Below the pieces are notes generated by a model. It saw only the letters and a list, made by a program, of their open reading frames with translations, had not been told where the DNA came from and ran no database searches. The position numbers were made by a program, and so were the translations under genes. A stretch of 64,000 bases of DNA from a virus. Of the stretch, positions 26,092 through 32,534 are shown piece after piece; position 1 is the stretch's first letter, and the number at the start of each line of letters is the position of its first letter. The DNA lies in the IMG/VR virus record IMGVR_UViG_3300042450_002433, positions 83,570 through 147,569 of that record; one strand, 5' to 3'.

Positions 26092-27629
26092 GTGTGATCC
26101 TTTTTGGGTCTTTGAATTTTCAAATCAATTGGCATCTTTATCAACTTGTATCTGAACTGCTCCGACTCATAAATCTTAACTCGTTTCAGAAAATGCTGAA
26201 GGGTGTAGTTTAGTGTTTCTCCGCTGTGAAGATCATCTGCAATGTCATACAATTTGGCAATATGCTTCCCATCACACTTTCTTAATTGCCGACCAATGCT
26301 CTGAAGAACTCTAATTCGACTCTTGGATGGGCTTGCAAAGATGATATTTTTCAAACTTCGAATATTGATTCCTGTACTAAATGTTCCATAAGAAGCAACA
26401 ATGATTGCATTTTCCTCTTGCTCTACAATGTTTCGAATTCCTTCGCGCTGTTCGAGTTCAGTTTCCCCTGCTACAAAGAACACCTTGCGATTTTCTATTA
26501 CATTCGTGGCACACTTTTTGATGTTTTCGAATAGTGGCTTTCCGTGCTTCTCAACATAATTGAAAAGGACAAGAGTATTACCACGGGTTGCAGATGCAAG
26601 TGAAGTGATGAATTCGTTTCGCTTCTCACAGTTGATCAGCCATTCAATCTCTCCGTGATAATCTAATCCACACACTGTCTTTCGAATTTCAGCAGGGTAT
26701 CGAAGCATGATGCATTCGATTCTTAAATTCGTTAAGAGGTTTTTCTCCATCAGTTCTTTTGTTGTGGTCACTTGGTACACAGGGCCGAATAACCCCTCAA
26801 TCGCCAATTTATGAATCTTACTGCCATCAAGAGTGCCTGTAAGTGCAATTCGATAAGGGCAGTCAATTAGTTTGTTCATGATCCCGTTCAAACTCTGTGC
26901 TTTGAAGAGATGTGCTTCGTCTCCAATAACCACTTCAAAGTTATCAAACCATGCTCTTGGTAGTTTGTATATGCTTTGCCATGTCGAGATTACAATCTGC
27001 TTGTCGGTTAGTTTTGCCTCACCCGCAGTAATTCGATGACAATTGTTTTCAACATTCCATTTGGTTTGTGCTGAATAATCTTTAAAATCTGCATACAGTT
27101 GAGCAACAAGCGAAATGGTAGGAACCACTATTAGGATTTTACGATTGGGAGCAATTGCACTTTGATAGTATCTACACAGGGAATAGACTGCAAGACTCTT
27201 TCCGCTTGCCGTTGGAGATAGCAGAACACATCTTGACTGATTGAGTGCATGACATACTGCATCAACTTGATGGTCATGCGGATCTAGTGGTAACCCTCTT
27301 GCCGTAGGGTTTAAGGATTTCATGAACTCACGAACTTTATCGCAGTTGAATTTAATTTCAGGTTGTGCAATTGCAGAATCAACTTGAAGTTCGTATCCAC
27401 GATCTTTGGAGAATGTTGCAAGATAGTCCATCAATCCTGCGGGCATTAATCCCGAGTATGCATTGAACAGTCGCACTTTCCCGTCCCATACTCGCCTCTT
27501 GAAGGCGGGTGTGTACTTTGCTCCAGGTACATCGAATGTAAAGTACTCCTGTAATTCATATGCAATACCATTCTCCGTAACAATTCGAAGGTTGGCGGTA
27601 TTCATACTACGGACTTCAATTACAGGCAT
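26088..27629 (-). CDS. uvsW: UvsW helicase
   Basis: A 513-residue superfamily 2 helicase. Walker A SPTASGKS (138-145), DEAH box in IGDEAHLFK (236-243), motif III LTGTLDG (263-269) and motif VI QSIGRQLRK (443-451) are all present. An N-terminal domain of about 110 residues precedes the core, as in T4 UvsW (about 500 residues). It remodels branched DNA and R-loops and drives the switch from origin- to recombination-dependent replication. T4 uvsW is a late gene; here a CTAAATA motif ends 6 nt before the ATG, which agrees. Confidence 0.93.
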   Translation of the reverse strand: MPVIEVRSMNTANLRIVTENGIAYELQEYFTFDVPGAKYTPAFKRRVWDGKVRLFNAYSGLMPAGLMDYLATFSKDRGYELQVDSAIAQPEIKFNCDKVREFMKSLNPTARGLPLDPHDHQVDAVCHALNQSRCVLLSPTASGKSLAVYSLCRYYQSAIAPNRKILIVVPTISLVAQLYADFKDYSAQTKWNVENNCHRITAGEAKLTDKQIVISTWQSIYKLPRAWFDNFEVVIGDEAHLFKAQSLNGIMNKLIDCPYRIALTGTLDGSKIHKLAIEGLFGPVYQVTTTKELMEKNLLTNLRIECIMLRYPAEIRKTVCGLDYHGEIEWLINCEKRNEFITSLASATRGNTLVLFNYVEKHGKPLFENIKKCATNVIENRKVFFVAGETELEQREGIRNIVEQEENAIIVASYGTFSTGINIRSLKNIIFASPSKSRIRVLQSIGRQLRKCDGKHIAKLYDIADDLHSGETLNYTLQHFLKRVKIYESEQFRYKLIKMPIDLKIQRPKKDHT

Positions 27630-27635
27630 TGATTA

Positions 27636-27642
27636 TATTTAG
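27636..27642 (-). promoter_or_regulatory. Late promoter motif CTAAATA of uvsW
   Basis: On the - strand, ending 6 nt before the ATG at 27629. Late control of uvsW is known in T4. Confidence 0.7.
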
Positions 27643-28076
27643 ATAACCCCACTCATAAACTTTCTCCATTCAATTGCATTTCGAATTACCCAATTCCGAT
27701 TGTTAATTCCTTTGAGAATAGAGTCTAGGTACTCTACCTTTGCTTTCTGTAGGTCTATCTTTGATTCGTGCTTTATGATGTCGGTATCGGATTCTAAGTA
27801 AATATCCAAATCCTGCTTCAAGATTCGATGACCAAAAGGCTCCCATCCAAGTGTGGCAAGTTCTTGTTGAGACATCTTTCCGTTGTAGTATTCCCATTTT
27901 TGCTTGCGGAGAATTTTGAAGTCTACATCCAATTTACGAAGGATCAGACACTCATCGTGGTAGATGTTAAGATACTTGCTGTGTAGTTGTGGGATACGAA
28001 TTGATTCATCGCCCAATTCAGTGCCATCGATTTTGAGATCAATTTCAACTAGTTCTTTAATTCGTTCGATATTCAT
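27639..28076 (-). CDS. uvsY: UvsY recombination mediator
   Basis: A 145-residue helical protein immediately upstream of uvsW, as in T4. The pattern fits UvsY: basic YLNIYHDECLILRKLD followed by LRKQKWEYYNGKM, then HRILKQDLDIYLESD and a C-terminal helix with YLDSILKGINNRNWVIRNAIEW. UvsY loads the UvsX recombinase onto gp32-coated single-stranded DNA. Length agrees with T4 UvsY (137). The stop region is 9 nt from uvsW. The start is preceded by a GAGGTAG-type ribosome site. Confidence 0.85.
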   Translation of the reverse strand: MNIERIKELVEIDLKIDGTELGDESIRIPQLHSKYLNIYHDECLILRKLDVDFKILRKQKWEYYNGKMSQQELATLGWEPFGHRILKQDLDIYLESDTDIIKHESKIDLQKAKVEYLDSILKGINNRNWVIRNAIEWRKFMSGVI

Positions 28077-28122
28077 GTTGTATATTCTACCTCAAATTCA
28101 GATAAAGACAATACATACTTTT

Positions 28123-28677
28123 GTGAAAGCACTAGGAATCGACTACTCTATGACCTCACCTGCTGTCACTCTCATCGATGGGGACAAAGTCCAATGTTGG
28201 TTCCTGACCTCGGTCAAACGCAATCAAGTTACTTACAGCAGCGGTTTCATGACTTGGACAGGTGATCCCTATCCCGACTACCTCTGTCCTGAGCACCGTT
28301 TTGATCTTATTGCCGAATGGGCTGTCGCCAAATGTGGGATTGAACCCGACATACTCGTCATAGAGGATTATGCCATGGGAGCCAAGGGAAAGGTTTTTCA
28401 CATCGGCGAGAACTGCGGATTGCTTAAGCATAAGTTATGGAAACACAATATTCGATTTGATACTATTGCACCTGCTGCACTAAAAAAGTTTGCCACAGGT
28501 AAGGGGAATTCCGATAAATGTATGATGCATTCGTCATTTGTCAAAGATACAAATATCGATCTGATGAAAACAATGGACAAGGAAAGCAAGGAGTGTTCAA
28601 GTCCTGTCTCTGATATTGTAGATTCTTACTACCTTGCCAAGTATGCAATGGCAATATTTAAGAAGAAACTACCGTAG
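28123..28677 (+). CDS. RuvC-like Holliday junction resolvase
   Basis: A 184-residue RNase H-fold nuclease. Acidic residues lie where RuvC has its catalytic site: D7 in LGIDYSM, E81 in LVIEDYAMG, and D164 with D167 in SDIVDSYYLAKYA; K127 in GKGNS is also conserved in the family. It would resolve recombination branches in place of T4 endonuclease VII (gp49). The GTG at 28123 gives the canonical N-terminus (VKALGIDYS) but has no clear ribosome site. An ATG at 28075 in frame would add 16 residues. Divergent from uvsY; its 3' end overlaps the convergent gene by 20 nt. Confidence 0.8.
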   Translation: MKALGIDYSMTSPAVTLIDGDKVQCWFLTSVKRNQVTYSSGFMTWTGDPYPDYLCPEHRFDLIAEWAVAKCGIEPDILVIEDYAMGAKGKVFHIGENCGLLKHKLWKHNIRFDTIAPAALKKFATGKGNSDKCMMHSSFVKDTNIDLMKTMDKESKECSSPVSDIVDSYYLAKYAMAIFKKKLP

Positions 28678-29092
28678 CAGCAATATCGGGAAATGCATCA
28701 AGTACGAGTTGCTTGTTGATCCCGTATCCATAAAAAGTTCCACTGAACAGTTCTTTGACCATCAATGCCTCATCAGGATGAATCGCTTCCAACAGTTGAA
28801 TCATCAGAATGTCTTTGCGTTCTTTTGGAAGGTTGTATGACTCTTTAAATATATAAAGTCTTTTGACTTCCTGGAACAGACTTGATACAGTAAGTCCTTC
28901 GGGTGCATTGTCGGGGGTGTATGGCGGCAGATCTTGGCGATACCACTTAGAGGTATCGATGAATGCATACTGAAGCAACAGTTTAAATGCATGACTGTTG
29001 TTTTCTCTGAGCATTCGAATGACATCTTCTTTGCTCTGTGCGGTTTGCGAAATTTTCTTCACGACTTCAGGGATTGATAGTGTAGTTGGCAT
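28658..29092 (-). CDS. Conserved T4-like phage protein, function unknown
   Basis: A 144-residue mainly helical protein (MPTTLSIPEVVKKISQTAQ ... AFKLLLQYAFIDTSKW ... RKDILMIQLLEAIHPDEALMVKEL). It resembles a family of unknown function common in T4-like environmental phages (the DUF6433 type, from memory). The ATG at 29092 is chosen over an upstream in-frame start at 29287 because GAGGT and a late CTAAATA motif precede it. It sits beside recombination genes and overlaps the 3' end of the resolvase gene. Confidence 0.65.
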   Translation of the reverse strand: MPTTLSIPEVVKKISQTAQSKEDVIRMLRENNSHAFKLLLQYAFIDTSKWYRQDLPPYTPDNAPEGLTVSSLFQEVKRLYIFKESYNLPKERKDILMIQLLEAIHPDEALMVKELFSGTFYGYGINKQLVLDAFPDIAATVVSS

Positions 29093-29109
29093 AATATGTA
29101 CCTCGCCTA

Positions 29110-29116
29110 TATTTAG
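29110..29116 (-). promoter_or_regulatory. Late promoter motif CTAAATA
   Basis: On the - strand, 17 nt upstream of the ATG at 29092. Back to back with the sigma-70-type promoter at 29125 on the other strand. Confidence 0.55.
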
Positions 29117-29124
29117 CATGCCAC

Positions 29125-29152
29125 TTGACACCGATTTAATTTGTGCTATACT
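29125..29152 (+). promoter_or_regulatory. Sigma-70-type promoter
   Basis: TTGACA (29125-29130), 16 bp, TATACT (29147-29152), 36 nt upstream of the first of several small + strand genes that lead towards the exonuclease and gp33. Confidence 0.7.
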
Positions 29153-29188
29153 GTAACTAATCTTAACTTCTTTACAAGGTTTAATCTC

Positions 29189-29401
29189 ATGGACACTAAC
29201 GAAACAGCGTATAAAACTACTCCACAAATCAAGGTATGGCTGCGCGAAGAGCAAAAAATTGCAATCGTTCGGCGTGTTGAAGTTCACCCAAATTGGGGAA
29301 AGCAGTACCTAGTAACCACCCACAGCCCTGAATGGGGGCCTGAAACTTTTTGGGTAAAGGAAAAAAATGTCGAATCAATGGGAGGATCCAACAATGACTA
29401 A
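29189..29401 (+). CDS. Small protein of unknown function
   Basis: A 70-residue protein (MDTNETAYKTTPQIKVWLRE ... VRRVEVHPNWGKQYLVTTHSPEWGPETFWVKEKN). The pattern suggests a small beta barrel. The ATG at 29189 is preferred because the in-frame upstream start at 29141 lies inside the promoter. It is the first gene after the sigma-70-type promoter. Family not recognised. Confidence 0.55.
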   Translation: MDTNETAYKTTPQIKVWLREEQKIAIVRRVEVHPNWGKQYLVTTHSPEWGPETFWVKEKNVESMGGSNND

Positions 29402-29576
29402 GACCAAGACAACTCCAAAGAAGCGTACCCCGAAGGCTAAGACTGTACTTACCATCACATACTCCATGCAGTGTCCTGAAGGCAGTTATCAATCAGACAC
29501 ATGGCTTGGATTGGGATGGGATATTCTAATGCATCGATTGGGACACCTGTGGCGCAATGGTTCCTTTATGGACTAA
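29394..29576 (+). CDS. Small basic protein of unknown function
   Basis: A 60-residue protein with a Lys/Thr/Pro-rich start (MTKTKTTPKKRTPKAKT) and a Trp-rich second half (SDTWLGLGWDILMHRLGHLWRNG). GGAGG lies 8 nt before the ATG at 29394, which overlaps the end of the previous gene; a longer in-frame start at 29367 lacks a ribosome site. No family was recognised. Confidence 0.5.
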   Translation: MTKTKTTPKKRTPKAKTVLTITYSMQCPEGSYQSDTWLGLGWDILMHRLGHLWRNGSFMD

Positions 29577-29580
29577 TCCT

Positions 29581-30126
29581 ATGAATATTTTTGCAGTACA
29601 ACCCAATCCACTTGATGCCGCTCATGATCTTTGCGACAAACATGTTGTAAAAATGATAGTAGAAAGTGCACAGATGCTATCAACGGCACATCGTGTGTTG
29701 GATGGTAATGCCACCATTAGGATTTCAAAGTCCAATCGAAAACTCAAACATTGGGTACATCCCTGTACTGTTAGAGATGCAAAATTGTGCTTACCTGCTA
29801 TGGTAAATCACCCATGCACAATATGGGTAATGCAGGGCAGTGACAATTACATGTGGCTATGGCAACATACAACGGGTCTTCTGAAAGAATACACAGATCG
29901 GTATTCTAAGAAGCATTCAATGTGTGGGCTAGTCAATGATTATCTTTCTACCTTACCTGCGAATATCAGGCAAGGACAATTGTCTCCGTTTGCACAAGCA
30001 ATGCCTGAGCATTATAAAACAGATGATGCAGTCACGGCATATCGCAATTACTATATCGGAGACAAGAAGCGTTTTGCCAAATGGTCTAAAACAAGCCCTC
30101 CTTCTTGGTTTGTTAATACCACATAA
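29581..30126 (+). CDS. Conserved phage protein (CDKHVVKM family), function unknown
   Basis: A 181-residue protein. The N-terminus MNIFAVQPNPLDAAHDLCDK followed by HVVKMIVESAQMLSTAHR is a hallmark of a protein family frequent in environmental phages, usually left unnamed. W/P-rich segments (HPCTIWVMQGSDNYMWLWQHT) follow. The pattern of conserved Cys, Asp, His and Lys near the N-terminus hints at an enzyme, perhaps acting on DNA, but this is a guess. The ATG at 29581 is preferred over 29557 because it gives the family N-terminus. Confidence 0.65.
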   Translation: MNIFAVQPNPLDAAHDLCDKHVVKMIVESAQMLSTAHRVLDGNATIRISKSNRKLKHWVHPCTVRDAKLCLPAMVNHPCTIWVMQGSDNYMWLWQHTTGLLKEYTDRYSKKHSMCGLVNDYLSTLPANIRQGQLSPFAQAMPEHYKTDDAVTAYRNYYIGDKKRFAKWSKTSPPSWFVNTT

Positions 30127-30129
30127 ATA
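30123..30129 (+). promoter_or_regulatory. Late promoter motif ATAAATA
   Basis: CATAAATA context; it contains the TAA stop of the preceding gene (30124-30126) and ends 11 nt before the ATG at 30141. Confidence 0.55.
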
Positions 30130-30140
30130 CAGTACATATT

Positions 30141-30395
30141 ATGCCTAATTATGATTATATCTGCCTTGCTTGCCAACACACATTCGAGGAATTCCTCCGA
30201 ATGAAAGACAACGACAAGCCATGCAAGACTCCGTGCCCCAAGTGTGGGGAGAAGAAAGTCGAACAGTATATTCCAACTGCACCGCCTGTTATTGATCCTG
30301 TTCGTCTTGGTATTGTTCGTCCCGATAGCGGATTCAAAGAAGTAATTTCAAAGATTAAAACCGCACATCCTAGACATGGAATGAGAGACTATTAA
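30141..30395 (+). CDS. FmdB-like zinc ribbon protein
   Basis: An 84-residue protein beginning MPNYDYICLACQHTFEEFL and continuing with CPKCG (about residues 35-39): two CxxC knuckles (C9/C12 and C35/C38) as in FmdB-type zinc ribbons. The C-terminal part (GFKEVISKIKTAHPRHGMRDY) is basic and is shared by phage members of the family. Probably a nucleic acid- or protein-binding regulator. Its stop is 2 nt before the exonuclease gene. Confidence 0.7.
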   Translation: MPNYDYICLACQHTFEEFLRMKDNDKPCKTPCPKCGEKKVEQYIPTAPPVIDPVRLGIVRPDSGFKEVISKIKTAHPRHGMRDY

Positions 30396-30397
30396 TT

Positions 30398-31081
30398 ATG
30401 ATCAACTCAGATAAAGAATTCTTGCCGTCAGTCGAAGCAGATGGTGTGGGTCGATACTATAAATCCCCAACAAAGAACAAGTGGTATCCTTCGGTTACCA
30501 CGGTTGTAAATCATCTAGATGCTGAGAAGTGGAAAGAGTGGCGTACAGATCCAAAGAATTTAGAGACCTCTCAGAAGGCAATTGCAAGAGGAAATCAGAT
30601 GCACTTGCTTGCTGAGAAATACCTCACAGATGGTACTGTCCCAACAAGCGAAGAAGATTCAATGCGTTTTGATGCACTTCTGCCAATGATGAAAAACATC
30701 GGAGAAATCTATGCAATCGAACGACCTTTATGGTCTGATCATCTGATGCTTGCGGGAAGAACAGATTGCATCGGAGAGTATAATGGAAATCCTGCAATCA
30801 TCGATTTCAAGACCTCTTCAAAGAAAAAGAAGAAGTCTTGGATCACAAATTACTTTCATCAGGCGACTGCATATTCGTATATGTGGGAAGAACGGACAGG
30901 GCAGCGAATTACAGACCTTGTTGTTTTGATTGTATCGGATGACGGCTCGTCACAAGAGTTTGTCGAACACCGAAACGATTATCGCGAAGGTTTGGCAAAT
31001 GTCATTCGTTCGTATTGGGAAAAATATAACTTTAAGCAAGTACAGGAGATTGCTAATGAATTGGCTCAAAAAAATACTTAA
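30398..31081 (+). CDS. PD-(D/E)XK exonuclease
   Basis: A 227-residue nuclease of the RecB/Cas4/MGME1 type seen in environmental T4-like phages. E108 (IYAIERPLW), D123 (LAGRTDCIGEY) and the pair D136 with K138 in IIDFKTSS form the catalytic core, and YFHQATAYSYMWEE is the following QxxxY helix. The segment YPSVTTVV near residue 30 is typical of the family N-terminus. It presumably trims DNA ends during recombination or repair. The next gene starts inside its 3' end. Confidence 0.85.
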   Translation: MINSDKEFLPSVEADGVGRYYKSPTKNKWYPSVTTVVNHLDAEKWKEWRTDPKNLETSQKAIARGNQMHLLAEKYLTDGTVPTSEEDSMRFDALLPMMKNIGEIYAIERPLWSDHLMLAGRTDCIGEYNGNPAIIDFKTSSKKKKKSWITNYFHQATAYSYMWEERTGQRITDLVVLIVSDDGSSQEFVEHRNDYREGLANVIRSYWEKYNFKQVQEIANELAQKNT

Positions 31082-31298
31082 TTGGTTTGGATTTACATTG
31101 TCTCGTAGGCTCGAACCCATCGTTCCTCCACAAAAGGAACGATTTCATTGCATTCGATTCATGACGGAAAAGGGAGAACAGATTGGAATTCTTCTGACTA
31201 CCGAAGAATTTGAGCGAGGTATTGCTCGATGGGTTGATACAATTGACGAAATGCCAATTCAAATGACAAACGATGTTAACGAAGAAAGTATGCCATAA
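31056..31298 (+). CDS. Small protein of unknown function
   Basis: An 80-residue protein (MNWLKKILNWFGFTLSRRL ...) with an amphipathic, Trp-rich and basic N-terminal helix that could touch a membrane, then a soluble part (FHCIRFMTEKGEQIGILLTTEEFERGIARW). The ATG at 31056 has AGGAG 8 nt upstream and overlaps the exonuclease gene by 26 nt. Its TAA stop overlaps the gp33 start (TAATG). Family not recognised. Confidence 0.6.
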   Translation: MNWLKKILNWFGFTLSRRLEPIVPPQKERFHCIRFMTEKGEQIGILLTTEEFERGIARWVDTIDEMPIQMTNDVNEESMP

Positions 31299-31534
31299 TG
31301 GGATCAATAATTAACATCGAAACTACTTTCAGCAAAGAGATCGAAGAACTGTGTCGAGATCGCAAGGATGGTCAATACATCGATGCAATTCTTGAACTTT
31401 GCGAAAAGCATGGAATTGAGCCTGAATCGGTTGCAAAGTTGGTAACTAAGCCAATTCGGGAAAAATTGAAAGCAGAGTTTGAGAATAAAAACATGCTAAA
31501 AGGCGGGAAAAAGTCAAAACTCCCCCTTGACTGA
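31298..31534 (+). CDS. 33: Late-transcription co-activator gp33
   Basis: A 78-residue helical protein with the gp33 core pattern YIDAILELCEKHGIEPESVAK followed by LVTKPIREKLKAEFENKNML. In T4, gp33 (112 residues) binds the polymerase beta flap and the gp45 clamp and works with gp55 at late promoters. Its position just upstream of gene 32 and the presence of gp55 in the window support the call. It is shorter than T4 gp33, as in related environmental phages. Confidence 0.75.
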   Translation: MGSIINIETTFSKEIEELCRDRKDGQYIDAILELCEKHGIEPESVAKLVTKPIREKLKAEFENKNMLKGGKKSKLPLD

Positions 31535-31555
31535 TTGGTTATTTTGTGATACAAT
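31527..31555 (+). promoter_or_regulatory. Sigma-70-type promoter of gene 32
   Basis: TTGACT (31527-31532), 17 bp, TACAAT (31550-31555), 46 nt upstream of the gp32 ATG. The leader between promoter and gene is A-rich and ends in AAGGAGAT. Confidence 0.7.
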
Positions 31556-31601
31556 AAACTAAATCGTTTTACTATACAACAAACACAAGGAGATACAAAA
31601 C

Positions 31602-32534
31602 ATGTCAGGTTTTTCAAGTATGAAGAAGAATGCTCAGTCCGCGATTGATCGCCTCTCTAAGGAAATGACAAAGGTCAATACCAAGGGTAGTTATGAGGAT
31701 GATCGCTTTTGGACTCTTGAGCGAGACAAGAGCGGAAACGGATATGCAGTCATTCGCTTCCTTGCACCTGTAGAGGGAGAAGACATTCCATGGGTTCGAC
31801 TGTTCTCCCACGGATTCCAAGGCAAGGGCGGTTGGATGATTGAGAATTGCCCAACCACCGTTGGAAAGAAGTGTCCTGTGTGTGAAGGAAATACAGAGTT
31901 GTGGAACAGCGGCATTGAATCGAACAAGGGAATTGCGCGTGATCGTAAGCGCAAGTTGTCATACATTGCCAATATCCTTGTGGTGAGTGATCCATCTAAT
32001 CGCGAGAATGAGGGAAAGGTTTTCTTGTATAAGTTTGGCAAGAAGATTTTTGATAAGTTGCAGGAAGCAACAAGCCCTGCATCTCCCGATGAGACAAAGT
32101 TCAATCCGTTTGATTTTTGGCAGGGCGCAAATTTCAAGTTGAAGGCACATCTCGAATCGGGTTATGTCTCTTATGACAAGAGTGCGTTTCAGCCACAGTC
32201 GGAAGTGTTTGATGGCGATGACAAGCGTCTTGAGGCTCTGTGGAAGTCACAGTATCCTCTTCAGCCCTTTGTTGCTCCTGATCAGTTCAAGGCATATGAG
32301 GAACTCAAGGGTCGAATGGATCAGGTTCTTAAGGGAGGCGCAGCAGAGGGTTCTGCCGTCAATGCAGAGGAAGCACAGCCTGAGGACTTTCGTAGCAAGA
32401 TGAAGTCTATGGCAGCATCTAGTTTTGGAGAAGAGAAGGTGGCAAAGAAGGCTCCTGCAAAGGGAGCAAAGACTGAAGATGAAGGCGAAGATGCCTTTGC
32501 CTACTTCAAGAAGTTAGCAGATGATGATGACTGA
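31602..32534 (+). CDS. 32: Single-stranded DNA-binding protein gp32
   Basis: A 310-residue protein matching T4 gp32 (301). The N-terminal basic segment (AIDRLSKEMTKVN) is the cooperativity domain. The core has zinc ligands H70, C83, C91 and C94 (SHGF ... ENCP ... KKCPVC), and the C-terminus is acidic (EDEGEDAFAYFKKLADDDD), the tail that recruits UvsY and replication proteins. It coats single-stranded DNA in replication, recombination and repair. AAGGAGAT precedes the ATG. Very sure. Confidence 0.95.
   Translation: MSGFSSMKKNAQSAIDRLSKEMTKVNTKGSYEDDRFWTLERDKSGNGYAVIRFLAPVEGEDIPWVRLFSHGFQGKGGWMIENCPTTVGKKCPVCEGNTELWNSGIESNKGIARDRKRKLSYIANILVVSDPSNRENEGKVFLYKFGKKIFDKLQEATSPASPDETKFNPFDFWQGANFKLKAHLESGYVSYDKSAFQPQSEVFDGDDKRLEALWKSQYPLQPFVAPDQFKAYEELKGRMDQVLKGGAAEGSAVNAEEAQPEDFRSKMKSMAASSFGEEKVAKKAPAKGAKTEDEGEDAFAYFKKLADDDD

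Noticed and set aside
28660-29287. Longer form of the - strand gene beginning at 29287
   Set aside because: The extra N-terminal part runs through a late motif and the divergent sigma-70-type promoter; ATG 29092 has a ribosome site.
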